Assembly (NCBI RefSeq): GCF_003403095.1 | Contig: NZ_CP031555.1 | Span: 62,001-126,000 of the forward strand | Direction: 5' to 3' | Source of the DNA: Thalassospira indica | GTDB lineage: Bacteria > Pseudomonadota > Alphaproteobacteria > Rhodospirillales > Thalassospiraceae | Length of the DNA stretch: 64,000 nucleotides | Shown here: positions 43,670 to 52,432 of the stretch, piece by piece | Position numbering within the stretch: the stretch's first letter is position 1 | Layout: each line of letters starts with the position of its first letter | Made by a program: the position numbers and the translations under genes | The notes under the pieces: model-generated | Told to the model about the DNA's origin: nothing | Seen by the model: the letters and a program-made list of their open reading frames with translations, nothing else | Databases searched by the model: none

Positions 43670-45547
43670 TCAGATCAGACACAAGATCGAGCCCTTTCTT
43701 CTAAAGAAATATTGTCTTCCTCCGTCAACCTCTGGCCCTGTAACTGGTCTTATACCGAACTCTTTTTGTTTGATTACAACAGTTTTGGCCGAAGTATCAT
43801 TTCTAGCTGCCAAGCTTGACGCAGAAACGTAAGTCGCATTGAACCTCTCGATTGCATCCAACGAAACCTGCCGTCGAAGACGTCCATCTATAGCGACAGA
43901 GGTTGTTTCGAGAAGACCCTTATGCACCAGATGACGTGTGGCTTCTTCATTTAACCCAAGCATCCTTGAAGCTTCGCGAATGGTAACGGCCCATTTGATC
44001 GTCCGTTTTTCATTGTAAAGAAAAGCTCGGAAGTCTGTGTCATTGAAGAACAGATCTCTGAGATTGGTCACTTTTGTCGAGCGCTTCAGCGATTTCAACT
44101 CGCCACCGAGCAAACCCTGAATCAGGTCAACGATACAAAGCCCCTTGGCAGTACAACGACGTATCGCTTTGGCAAAAGTCACAGGCTCATCTGCATTCTC
44201 ACAATAGGCCGCTTGCCTTGTCACAGATGCAATGAACTCATTGATATCTTGCTTTTTGAATGCCCAGTGCTGAGAACCATCAACCTTCGGCCCCTTGACG
44301 ACTTTGATCAGGCCTGCGTTCACCAGTTTCATGAAGGGGTGTTTTGAAACGCCGAGCAGTTCCTGAGCATCATTGGTTCCAAGCAGGTTCTCACGCGCGT
44401 TTCGGTAACGCTCAACCTCCGAGACTTCTAGGACGCGAAGGCATCTGCTTTGCATCTGTCTCGTGGTTGCAGCCAAACTCCCCTCGGCGATATCACGTCT
44501 CAGGATACTTGGATGAATACCAAGGCGTCGTGCCGCTTCCGCAACCGTAACAAACGACTGATCCTGGGACCATTCATCCGACAATCGTTTACTGGTTGGC
44601 ACGACAAACCCAGCAAACCATTTACCTTCGATATATTTGGCGAATTCAGCCCGGATGAGATGCAGATGCTCAACCTCCTGCTGCTTGCGGAATAGATTGG
44701 TGTAGAGCGATCGAAATTCCGCCTCGAGCCCGACGTGTTTTCCGACATCCTGTTCGGTGAATTGCCGTACCTCATCAAGCAGCAGGTGAAATCCGTTAGG
44801 CCAATCAGCAAGAATCACAGAAACCCGGTCAAACACCTCGCGCAATGCATCGGCAGTAAGATTGTAAAACAATTGTCGACCGGTTCCACGCCCGCGACCA
44901 GAAATATAAGCCGCCAGGAACATCGTGTGGTTCAGGAGATCTGTGAAACTCAACTTCTGAAATGCAGGATGCATGGCGCAGTTTTCGTCTGCCGGTTGCC
45001 CATCGAAGCGCTTCTCTAGCAACCTGCAGAAATCTACTGTCTTATCGGGTGCTGAGCGCGGTCGAAACGACCTCAAATCCGCACCACAGCCGCACTCCAG
45101 AAGGTTTTCACGTGCCCAGCCAACGCGGCGATAACATTTACTGCAGGTCTCAAGCAGATAGGTCCCGTGTTTCGGACAGGCACTCATAGGCTTGAACTCC
45201 CACAAGGCACGATGGTAGGGGGCTTCGCTCAAGCATTGCGGGCAGTAGCGAAAAGAACGCCTTTCCTGTGCACAGATGTGAATTTCATGAGAGCCCACAC
45301 GAACCCATCGGGGCCCCACAATTCGGCTCTGGATATTTGAAAGCTCGTGGTCTGCAAGGTTTAGCACGCTTGCCAATTTTGCAACGTCGTCGCGCGGCAA
45401 GTATGCGCGTGGGTGAATACCGAGCTGCCTCAGCATCCAGTTTGGATTGTGATAACCATTTTCCGTCGAAACCCTGAGCAGATATCCCCGGAAGCTCTCT
45501 GCCTTCTCCGGCTTAGGACGTACCAATAGTGACAGATCACCTGACAT
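43670..45547 (-). CDS. tniQ: TniQ/TnsD-family target selector, large form
   Basis: The 625-aa protein starts with the TniQ zinc-binding region (RYCPQCLSEAPYH, then SACPKHGTYLLETCSKC). It continues with at least three helix-turn-helix modules in its C-terminal half (VTVAEAARRLGIHPSILRRDI, AQELLGVSKHPFMKLVNAGLI, TIREASRMLGLNEEATRHLV). A long multi-HTH C-terminus is what TnsD-type proteins use to read a fixed attachment site. The ATG at 45547 has an AAGGTGAG site; a GTG at 45556 is possible. It is the last gene of the tns operon, whose next neighbour is the MORC gene 240 bp away. Confidence 0.85.
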   Translation of the reverse strand: MSGDLSLLVRPKPEKAESFRGYLLRVSTENGYHNPNWMLRQLGIHPRAYLPRDDVAKLASVLNLADHELSNIQSRIVGPRWVRVGSHEIHICAQERRSFRYCPQCLSEAPYHRALWEFKPMSACPKHGTYLLETCSKCYRRVGWARENLLECGCGADLRSFRPRSAPDKTVDFCRLLEKRFDGQPADENCAMHPAFQKLSFTDLLNHTMFLAAYISGRGRGTGRQLFYNLTADALREVFDRVSVILADWPNGFHLLLDEVRQFTEQDVGKHVGLEAEFRSLYTNLFRKQQEVEHLHLIRAEFAKYIEGKWFAGFVVPTSKRLSDEWSQDQSFVTVAEAARRLGIHPSILRRDIAEGSLAATTRQMQSRCLRVLEVSEVERYRNARENLLGTNDAQELLGVSKHPFMKLVNAGLIKVVKGPKVDGSQHWAFKKQDINEFIASVTRQAAYCENADEPVTFAKAIRRCTAKGLCIVDLIQGLLGGELKSLKRSTKVTNLRDLFFNDTDFRAFLYNEKRTIKWAVTIREASRMLGLNEEATRHLVHKGLLETTSVAIDGRLRRQVSLDAIERFNATYVSASSLAARNDTSAKTVVIKQKEFGIRPVTGPEVDGGRQYFFRRKGSILCLI

Positions 45548-45552
45548 GTGTC

Positions 45553-46563
45553 TCACCTTGCTGAGAGGACTTCGTTGACGTTTTGAGAACGTGATGTCGC
45601 GCTAACCGAGGGGATGCATCCCGCCACCGACATATGCCTGCTCTCGGGAAGCGGGTCGATTGCTTGCCCGTCCCAACTGTCGAGAAATGGATTGAGAACT
45701 GCTTTGTCTGGTACAAGGCGCTCCCTGAACGATTTGGCGAGATGCTGCCGGGTTATCGACGAAGCATTGCATTTGGCTGCTTCATATGCGGCGCCATGGA
45801 TCAGCTTGATCAGAAGAGAAATCAGGCCTTTTGTTGCAGCATGGCAGCGGACAGCTTGCCCCTTCAAATCGCTTTTGCCTCCCAGAATCTCCGCAAGCTT
45901 TCCGTCTACCGCGTCAAGAATCCTGGTAAACTCTGCACGCTCTGCATTGTCATCCCAAGCAAAGGGTGAAAGTTCAGTCTGATAACTAAAGCGCCGCATA
46001 AGTTGCTCATTAGCCGATAGAACATTTCTCGAATACGGAAGCCCAACCAAAGCCACCGGGATCGATGTGTTGGAAATGAGGTTCTTGAGCCAGTCAGAAA
46101 CATCGAGGATAACCCGCTCGCTCTTGCGATCGATAAAGTGCTGAAACTCATCAAGGATGATGAGCTTCGTGCCACACTCCCGGAGCAGCTTGCGAAGCCT
46201 TTTGGTTCTTTGCTCAAGTGTGCCACGGTCAGAAAGAGGGTCACCAAGCTTATCGAGAAGCTCGGACGCCATATTCTTCATCGTTGCCGGCACCGGAATT
46301 ACGGCGCTCAGAACCGAAACCAGTTTACGGTCCTGGGTTTCGACAGGCTGATTATCGACGAGAAAAGCCTTTGCAAGCGTCGACTTCCCAACACCTGATG
46401 GACCATGCAGAAGCATACAAACCGGTTCTCCATAGCCCGTATAGGACTGCATGCATTCATCAAGCCTTGCCAAACCGGTCTTGAAAGAACGATGGCGGAT
46501 CAGAACATCACCCATCACCTGATTGATGTCAGAAAGCTTGTCTGGATTAACAGAAATGCTCAT
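45553..46563 (-). CDS. tnsC: TnsC/TniB-like AAA+ ATPase
   Basis: The 336-aa protein has Walker A HGPSGVGKSTLAKA (about residues 53-66), Walker B LIILDEFQHFID, and the sensor-like VALVGLPYSRNVL. In Tn7-like systems TnsC links the target selector to the TnsA-TnsB transposase. Its ATG overlaps the tnsB stop by 4 bp, and its end overlaps the tniQ start region. Confidence 0.88.
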   Translation of the reverse strand: MSISVNPDKLSDINQVMGDVLIRHRSFKTGLARLDECMQSYTGYGEPVCMLLHGPSGVGKSTLAKAFLVDNQPVETQDRKLVSVLSAVIPVPATMKNMASELLDKLGDPLSDRGTLEQRTKRLRKLLRECGTKLIILDEFQHFIDRKSERVILDVSDWLKNLISNTSIPVALVGLPYSRNVLSANEQLMRRFSYQTELSPFAWDDNAERAEFTRILDAVDGKLAEILGGKSDLKGQAVRCHAATKGLISLLIKLIHGAAYEAAKCNASSITRQHLAKSFRERLVPDKAVLNPFLDSWDGQAIDPLPESRHMSVAGCIPSVSATSRSQNVNEVLSAR

Positions 46564-48563
46564 AGGTCATCCTTTCCGACAGCCTGAATACGTCGCATGC
46601 CATCAGCAAGAAAATCGTCATCTTCGACTAGGTCATCACGATAATCTTCCTCCTCGGCCGTTGGTGCAGCATCAAATGAGATCTCATAAGAGGTGTTCTG
46701 CTCGACAATCCGATCTTCATTCGAGGGTGCGTGACTGGAGGACTCACGAAACCGTCCAATCCGTGCATTGGTTGTGCGTTTCCGCTTCTTGGTCTTGGCC
46801 GTTTCCTGAATAAGGTCGTGAATGTGTTCTTTGACTTTCGCAAGTTCAGTTGGACCGATCTTACGCGCCCCCATTTTCCGAAGGCACTTGCGAACGATCT
46901 TGTGAGGCCAGAGCCCCAACCCCTCTGCGTATTCAGGATTCAATGCCGGGACCTCGAAATAGGTATTGGTTCTTGGATCGCGGACATGAATGCGCCCCAT
47001 ATTGGTCGGATCGAACTTCATATCTACCTGAATATCTTTGGCGGAACTGTTGCGGAGCTCTGTCAGCTTTTTTGAGCTGTACCAAATGCCCTCTATCACA
47101 ATCCCTTTGGGGTGAATTTTCCGAACTTCCTTGAAGCAGGAAAGAAGAACATTGAGGTCCTCCTGATCGGAAATAAGCCGAGGTGGAAACGTCTCCGCAC
47201 CTTCAGTCCATCTTTCAATCGGTATTGCTTGTATACCCTCGTGCATCTTCCTGGCATGAATTTCGACAATCCATTTACACAAGACATGCTCAAGAAGTGC
47301 GATAGGAACGCTAGCCTCTCCAACCGCATCATTCTCTGAACGTGCGTCCTTGTTGTGAAAGGTCTTCCCCGGCGCATCACACAGAAGAGATCGGTTGATC
47401 TCACCAAAAATTCTCTCCACAACACCTTTGCTCCATGGTGACTTCACTTTGTTGTGCTGGATGGAGATACCAAGTTGGGCACACGCGATTTCCAGATCTT
47501 TAGAATGGAATTCGGGCCCGTTATCCGTGACAAGAACCTCGGGCACACCATAGCAGGGCCATGCGCCTTCGATGTCAGGGTAACGCTCGTTGACCCATTC
47601 CTTGGTCCCAATCGCATTGCGCAGTGCCATCATTACACTCGCTGAACCTGGCGCTTCGAAGCCGAGATAAAAGCCCAGAGGCATCCTTGAAAAATGGTCA
47701 ATGATTAATGTGAGTGTTGGCCGCCCTAGTGGAATGTCGAGATCCTCATCGTAGGCGATGATATCGAGAAGACTGTGGTCGATCTCTACCCGCTCAAGCG
47801 GTCGGGAGGAGAAAGCACCTTTTCCCACGTGTCGGGTTTCCTTGTCGGCAATGTGTTTCCCGTATCGGCCCCTTAAAAAGGTGTAGGGCTCGAGTTTCTC
47901 GATTTCGCGATAGAGAGTTCTAAGGTTTGGAACAGCGAGTTGATCAAACGATGGCCGATATGCATTCAGCCTTTCGATCTCGACGACGACAGCGGAGTAA
48001 ACATCCGTCGGCCTAGGCCTAGACGTAACCAGAAATCGCTCATTAATTACGGCCTGAAGGATTTCGAGCACTTCAGGAGAAAATCGTCGTTTCCGGTTCC
48101 CACGGCGCTTTTTTTGCGGCACCAAAGCCACAGGATCGCCGCCAGCCTGGCGGTAAAGTTTGCACCAGTTATAGAGCGTTGCCACTGACGGTGGCTTAGG
48201 GTCGTTAAGTTGTGCTGCACCAATTTCGATGCTGGCTTTCACTAAGGCTGCACCGCTCTCTGCAACCCTTGGCTTCTCGACCAATTTTACGTAGGCAAGC
48301 CTGCGGCGAAGCTCATCGCGATCTTTTTCGGGAAGGACACTCAGGTCCTGACGTTCTAGTACCTTGTGCTTGCGGCCACCAACGATGATGGAAGCTTCAC
48401 CGTTAGCCACGGAAAACGCCAACTCAGGTCTTGGGATTTTCACCAATTGACCGTCATCTTCTGACTCAAGCTGAAGAATATCCCCTGCGAGGCAACGACG
48501 GACGGCATAGATGGTTTCACCAACAGACACCTCAGTTCCCATACCGATGCGAACAGCAACCAT
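46560..48563 (-). CDS. tnsB: TnsB/TniA-like DDE transposase
   Basis: The 667-aa protein has N-terminal DNA-binding domains, an rve catalytic core with Asp in ERVEIDHSLLD, Asp in LVTDNGPEFHS and Glu in GVVERIFGEIN, then a Mu-type C-terminal barrel. The tail is acidic. The start at 48563 overlaps the tnsA stop (TAATG); a longer frame to 48584 is inside tnsA. TnsB joins the 3' ends to the target. Not closely similar to the transposase at 37827. Confidence 0.88.
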   Translation of the reverse strand: MVAVRIGMGTEVSVGETIYAVRRCLAGDILQLESEDDGQLVKIPRPELAFSVANGEASIIVGGRKHKVLERQDLSVLPEKDRDELRRRLAYVKLVEKPRVAESGAALVKASIEIGAAQLNDPKPPSVATLYNWCKLYRQAGGDPVALVPQKKRRGNRKRRFSPEVLEILQAVINERFLVTSRPRPTDVYSAVVVEIERLNAYRPSFDQLAVPNLRTLYREIEKLEPYTFLRGRYGKHIADKETRHVGKGAFSSRPLERVEIDHSLLDIIAYDEDLDIPLGRPTLTLIIDHFSRMPLGFYLGFEAPGSASVMMALRNAIGTKEWVNERYPDIEGAWPCYGVPEVLVTDNGPEFHSKDLEIACAQLGISIQHNKVKSPWSKGVVERIFGEINRSLLCDAPGKTFHNKDARSENDAVGEASVPIALLEHVLCKWIVEIHARKMHEGIQAIPIERWTEGAETFPPRLISDQEDLNVLLSCFKEVRKIHPKGIVIEGIWYSSKKLTELRNSSAKDIQVDMKFDPTNMGRIHVRDPRTNTYFEVPALNPEYAEGLGLWPHKIVRKCLRKMGARKIGPTELAKVKEHIHDLIQETAKTKKRKRTTNARIGRFRESSSHAPSNEDRIVEQNTSYEISFDAAPTAEEEDYRDDLVEDDDFLADGMRRIQAVGKDDL

Positions 48564-49210
48564 TACGAAGCCCTCCGCAAACAAACAGATGTATCGTCGT
48601 TGTCGATCGGTTGATTAATATCGACGCCAAGAATGCCTTGAGCGATGAGTGCGTAGACCTGCGAGAACGGAACACCATGCTCTTTCAAATGTTCGAACAA
48701 CCCCGCAAGGGTCTGAACACCGCTATCAATAAGATTGATAACAACCTGCTTGCTGGCGGGATTTACGATTTCGCGCTGATACCGCAAGAGTTTGGTGATG
48801 TTTGAAAGTCGCGGTTCTTTTCGGATTTCGCGCTCGGTCATAACTAGGAAATCTATACCTTGCGCGCTGTAGTACTCCCGGAATGCGGCAAGTCTCTCTT
48901 TCAAGGGGCTTGTTATGGACTGTTCGTAAGGCTTTACTTCAAAGACAGTTACGCCACTCGTCATCTGCGCGATAAAATCGGGTGTGTATTTACGCCTTTT
49001 TCCGCTCTCGAAATAAGTAAGAGGCCCTGGTTGCTCCCGATATGACAACACCGCCGGATCAAACTCCAACAAACGGATCATGTCGCGCTCGAGCTGGGAC
49101 TCCCAGTGGACGACCCGACTTGATTTCAAGCTTGGGAAACGGCCGACAACGCGATGCGTCGTTCGACGGACAACCTTCCTGCTTCTTTGTGCATGGGGAT
49201 CAAACATCAT
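48563..49210 (-). CDS. tnsA: TnsA-like endonuclease
   Basis: The 215-aa protein has the PD-(D/E)XK fold of TnsA: Glu in HWESQLERD (residues 37-43), Asp in YTPDFIA (78) and the E-x-K in TVFEVKPYE (91-93). It is followed by a small C-terminal helical domain that binds TnsC in Tn7. TnsA cuts the 5' ends, so the element would move by cut-and-paste. It is the first gene of a four-gene operon; an element end should lie upstream of it, but I could not identify one with confidence. Confidence 0.88.
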   Translation of the reverse strand: MMFDPHAQRSRKVVRRTTHRVVGRFPSLKSSRVVHWESQLERDMIRLLEFDPAVLSYREQPGPLTYFESGKRRKYTPDFIAQMTSGVTVFEVKPYEQSITSPLKERLAAFREYYSAQGIDFLVMTEREIRKEPRLSNITKLLRYQREIVNPASKQVVINLIDSGVQTLAGLFEHLKEHGVPFSQVYALIAQGILGVDINQPIDNDDTSVCLRRAS

Positions 49211-49303
49211 TCACAATCCGCGTTATGATTCGTGGCATATTATGATTCAAATCAACTTTGCACAATCGAAAAATTCTGCTATGGGTAATTGAAAGATCTT
49301 TTA

Positions 49304-50302
49304 ATGCAAGGAAATCCCTCCAAGATGAACGCGCAATCCTTTGATGAACTGCTTGCAAAATTGGACGATGCACGGGGCCGGCGGATGCCCTGGACACAAA
49401 TTGCGTCGATGATCAACGAGATCGAAAAAACGCCAGCAGGTAAGCAATACTCTGCAAACAAAGAACATTTCTGGGAGATGCTTGCTCAGAAATCTGGTTA
49501 TACACGCAACGCATTGCAACGCATGCGCTCAACACTCATCCGCGGTAATGCCATCGCAGATCGCGAAAAAACGAAACTGCAAGAAATTCTTGGACAGCGT
49601 GCACTCGCACCAAATGCCCTGTTTGACGTACTGGGCCACTTTCACACTGCTGAACTGTTCGCACGTATTTACAGCGCTGATCCGGATGCTGCACTCAATC
49701 TCCTGACTCAAATGCGCGACGAGAGAGTCCCGGTGGTTCGTATCAAGGAAATCCTCAGTGAAGTAACGAACCGAAAGCATTCTTCATCGTCGAAGCCAAC
49801 GTTCTTGATGCCCAAAGACGTGCTTCATAGAGAACAAGCTCTCGCTTTAATTGATGAGCACAAGTCCCTTCTGTACGGAGGTGACGATGTCAGTATCTAT
49901 TTCAATAGGTATGAGTTTGAATTCGTCAGCATTGACGCTGTTGGCATTCGCTGTGGCGATGATGGCGCCTTGCAGCTGGTTGACGGTTTCATGTTAATGA
50001 CCAGTTCACCTGGGAAACACAAACCGGCCTTCCAGAACCTACTGTCTGACATAGATTATCGCTCGAGTTTTTTCCGCCACGTATGGCTTTGCAGAAACAG
50101 CTCGTTCCGATGGCCATCAGAAGAAATTAATGCTGCGATTGACGCTCTGGACATTCATCAAGTTGGGATCATCGAATTCGATGAAGAGGGCGGCGAGATG
50201 AAGATTGTTCGTCGTCCAAAAGGAGACACCCGACCTTCTCGCTATTCTCTAACTCTTCGCGAAATCATGCGTCAGGGCATTCCCGATTTTGGCATGGTGT
50301 AA
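49304..50302 (+). CDS. Unknown protein divergent from tnsA
   Basis: The 332-aa protein (ATG 49304; 49325 also possible) has a helical N-terminal region of about 100 residues (LAKLDDARGRRMPWTQIASMINEIEK) with a helix-turn-helix-like SGYTRNALQRMRSTL. The C-terminal 150 residues alternate strands and helices (IYFNRYEFEFVSIDAVGIRC and HVWLCRNSSFRWP). No family is recognised. It is divergent from tnsA with about 90 bp between, which contains two TTATGATTC repeats. Being next to tnsA, it may belong to the Tn7-like element. Confidence 0.65.
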   Translation: MQGNPSKMNAQSFDELLAKLDDARGRRMPWTQIASMINEIEKTPAGKQYSANKEHFWEMLAQKSGYTRNALQRMRSTLIRGNAIADREKTKLQEILGQRALAPNALFDVLGHFHTAELFARIYSADPDAALNLLTQMRDERVPVVRIKEILSEVTNRKHSSSSKPTFLMPKDVLHREQALALIDEHKSLLYGGDDVSIYFNRYEFEFVSIDAVGIRCGDDGALQLVDGFMLMTSSPGKHKPAFQNLLSDIDYRSSFFRHVWLCRNSSFRWPSEEINAAIDALDIHQVGIIEFDEEGGEMKIVRRPKGDTRPSRYSLTLREIMRQGIPDFGMV

Positions 50303-50313
50303 TGCCTGATCAA

Positions 50314-51423
50314 TTATTTGCTAGACAACCGGTATTTCGTCGAACGGCCGCGTCCTTCGCAAACGCATAGATAGCCTTTGTCGACCAGGTCAGTAAGGTG
50401 GCGCGTTGCTGTCGCCTTACTAACGCTATTAATCGCAGCATATTGTGATGCGCTTATGACATTTTGATCCGCATCATCATGCAGCAGCACAAGAATTCTG
50501 ACTTGTTGTGTCAGAAGTCGAGTTTCTGGCTGCATTGTCACGAGGCTGTTCGCTTCAACACTCCAGTTTAATCTCGTGATCGCCCCGTCGAGTGCATTTT
50601 CCAGAGTTTTGAAAAACCAATTCATCCATTCCGTTACATCTAAACCGGAAGACTGAGTTCGCTCCAACACGGCGTAATAGTTCTCACGGTCGGCTAAAAT
50701 GTAAGGCGCCATTGGGTACAAGACAGCATTTTTGTCTGACTGAAACAGTGCTAGGTCAGCAACCGCGCGTGCACTCCTGCCATTGCCATCTTCGAATGGA
50801 TGCACGGTCGCGAACCACAGATGCGCCCAAGCAGCTCGTGAAAGCGGATCTATTTCTTTGGCTTCTCGGCTAGAAGCGAACCAGTTAAGGAATGTTTCCA
50901 TCTCAATTGCGACGCGTGACGGGCTAGGAGCTTCGAAATGAATTCTCCGGTCGCCGCTTCCACCGGAAACCACGTTGATATCTTCGGTTCGCCATGTTGC
51001 AGGTTGTCCGATTTGAGCTGGTGAGCAGGTCCTCTCGAACATGCAGCGCTGCCATATTCCTAATCGATGCAGAGTAAGGTCTTGAGAGGACTTGTCAAAA
51101 ACGTTTGATATCAAAGCAGCGGCGTTTCCCTCCAGTATCCCGACACTCTTGGCGTCATCCCAAGAGGAAGCTCGGCCAAACCCGCGCTCGATTTCATCGG
51201 ATAGGACAGTTGCGTCGAGGTGCTCGCCCTCAATTGCAAAAGAAGCAACAATGTTCTCAGTAAGTGCTTTGGTGATTAAGGTGCCGGTGCCGTTCAGCGA
51301 GTCGACCAATCCGGCCACGTATCCCTGTTTATGATAAACAGAAGGTAAGTAGGCTTGGATTTGCTGCCTATCCCAAGTGAAGTTGGGCCAATCACTGTGC
51401 TGCCAGTTCCATTTGCCCATCAC
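50314..51423 (-). CDS. Fic-domain protein (AMPylator type)
   Basis: The 369-aa protein has the catalytic Fic motif HPFEDGNGRSAR (about residues 211-222) and an N-terminal inhibitory motif SFAIEGE (about residues 61-67), so it is an auto-inhibited class II Fic. A C-terminal winged helix (NVISASQYAAINSVSKATATRHLTDL) suggests DNA binding. It may modify a target by AMP transfer. It is convergent with the unknown gene, with 11 bp between the stops. A 9-bp palindrome lies just upstream of its start. Confidence 0.87.
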   Translation of the reverse strand: MMGKWNWQHSDWPNFTWDRQQIQAYLPSVYHKQGYVAGLVDSLNGTGTLITKALTENIVASFAIEGEHLDATVLSDEIERGFGRASSWDDAKSVGILEGNAAALISNVFDKSSQDLTLHRLGIWQRCMFERTCSPAQIGQPATWRTEDINVVSGGSGDRRIHFEAPSPSRVAIEMETFLNWFASSREAKEIDPLSRAAWAHLWFATVHPFEDGNGRSARAVADLALFQSDKNAVLYPMAPYILADRENYYAVLERTQSSGLDVTEWMNWFFKTLENALDGAITRLNWSVEANSLVTMQPETRLLTQQVRILVLLHDDADQNVISASQYAAINSVSKATATRHLTDLVDKGYLCVCEGRGRSTKYRLSSK

Positions 51424-51431
51424 CCCCCCTC

Positions 51432-51462
51432 GTGAGCCGATTAATCACCATATTCGGCTCAC
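51432..51462. promoter_or_regulatory. Palindromic operator upstream of the Fic gene
   Basis: GTGAGCCGA and TCGGCTCAC, each 9 bp, with a 13-bp AT-rich centre, at -9 to -39 from the Fic start. It is probably bound by the winged helix of Fic itself or another regulator. The rest of the gap to 51681 shows nothing else clear. Confidence 0.55.
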
Positions 51463-51681
51463 ACTATGACGTGAATAAATTTCACGGAAGAGGCAAAACC
51501 TACAACAACTCACGATTTTGGCAAAAAATACCCCCCAAAAGGCGCATCACTGAGCTCCTAAGAACTGCTGGCTAAGCGTGGGGGTGATGTTATGGAAAAT
51601 ATATAATACCGAGCCGTCAACCTGCAATTCAAATCGCGGGATATCAGCCTACTTTCAAATTCCCGCAAACCGATACCAACT

Positions 51682-52353
51682 TCAAATCTGAACTGTCAGC
51701 GCTTGTGAGTTCAAGTCGAACCTTTTGGTCAACTCTATCGGCATCGTGTATTCGAGCTCTTTACCGTCACTAAGCAAATAAGACGTTGTTTGCGGTTCGC
51801 GGTATGCATCCATTTCCATCTTTGAAGCACCAACATAAAGCCCACGAATTAGACGAAAACAGCCGCTGTGGGTCACGATCACATGTGGGTTGTTGACGGA
51901 AAGCGTGGCAAGCCAATGCTTGATCCTTGTACTTAACTGATTTTTGCTCTCTCCGTCGGGGACCTCATAACCCCAAATATCACGTTGGTGTGCATCAAAC
52001 TCCAGCGGACGGAGCCGAGAAATTTCTGGCAAAGTCATACCCTCCCATGCGCCATAGTTCCGTTCCGCAATGGCATCGTTGTATTGGAAATCCGAGTACC
52101 GGATTCCCCAGAAATCGGCGAGAACAGAGGCTGTCTGACGCGCGCGACCAAGTGGACTGGAGAAATAACTAACGGCTCTGTCAGCAGACAACTTCATCCA
52201 GATATCACGTGTGTTTTCGGCAACGGCGCAAACTTGTCGGAACCCGTTTACAGTGAGTGGTGCATCTCGTTGGCCCTGCAAGCGTCCTTCGATGTTCCAC
52301 TGGGTTTCACCATGGCGGATCAGCAGAATTGTCGGGAGTTTCGTTTCAGACAT
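51682..52353 (-). CDS. Histidine phosphatase (phosphoglycerate mutase superfamily)
   Basis: The 223-aa protein has the RHG motif of the family (LIRHGETQWN), a second arm SPLGRARQTA, and the late His in VTHSGCFRLI. It may act on a phosphorylated sugar or glycerate. The ATG at 52353 with AAAGG seven bases upstream is chosen over a TTG at 52359. It is downstream of the ABC ATPase gene but separated by a strong terminator, so expression would come from readthrough or its own promoter. Confidence 0.85.
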   Translation of the reverse strand: MSETKLPTILLIRHGETQWNIEGRLQGQRDAPLTVNGFRQVCAVAENTRDIWMKLSADRAVSYFSSPLGRARQTASVLADFWGIRYSDFQYNDAIAERNYGAWEGMTLPEISRLRPLEFDAHQRDIWGYEVPDGESKNQLSTRIKHWLATLSVNNPHVIVTHSGCFRLIRGLYVGASKMEMDAYREPQTTSYLLSDGKELEYTMPIELTKRFDLNSQALTVQI

Positions 52354-52379
52354 TTTCAAACCTTTGCGATCCTAATCAC

Positions 52380-52416
52380 AAAAAAAACGGCATTGAGCCG
52401 CCATGGCGGCTCAATG
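52380..52416 (-). terminator. Rho-independent terminator of the ABC operon
   Basis: A perfect 13-bp-arm palindrome (CATTGAGCCGCCATGGCGGC core, 52391-52416) followed on the minus strand by eight T residues. It lies 16 bp after the stop of the ABC ATPase gene. Confidence 0.9.
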
Positions 52417-52432
52417 CTCCAATTGGTTAAAA

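Noticed and set aside
49210..49303. Tn7-like right end directly upstream of tnsA
   Set aside because: Two TTATGATTC repeats are present, but no TGT/ACA terminus, target duplication or matching inverted copy was found, so I did not annotate an end.
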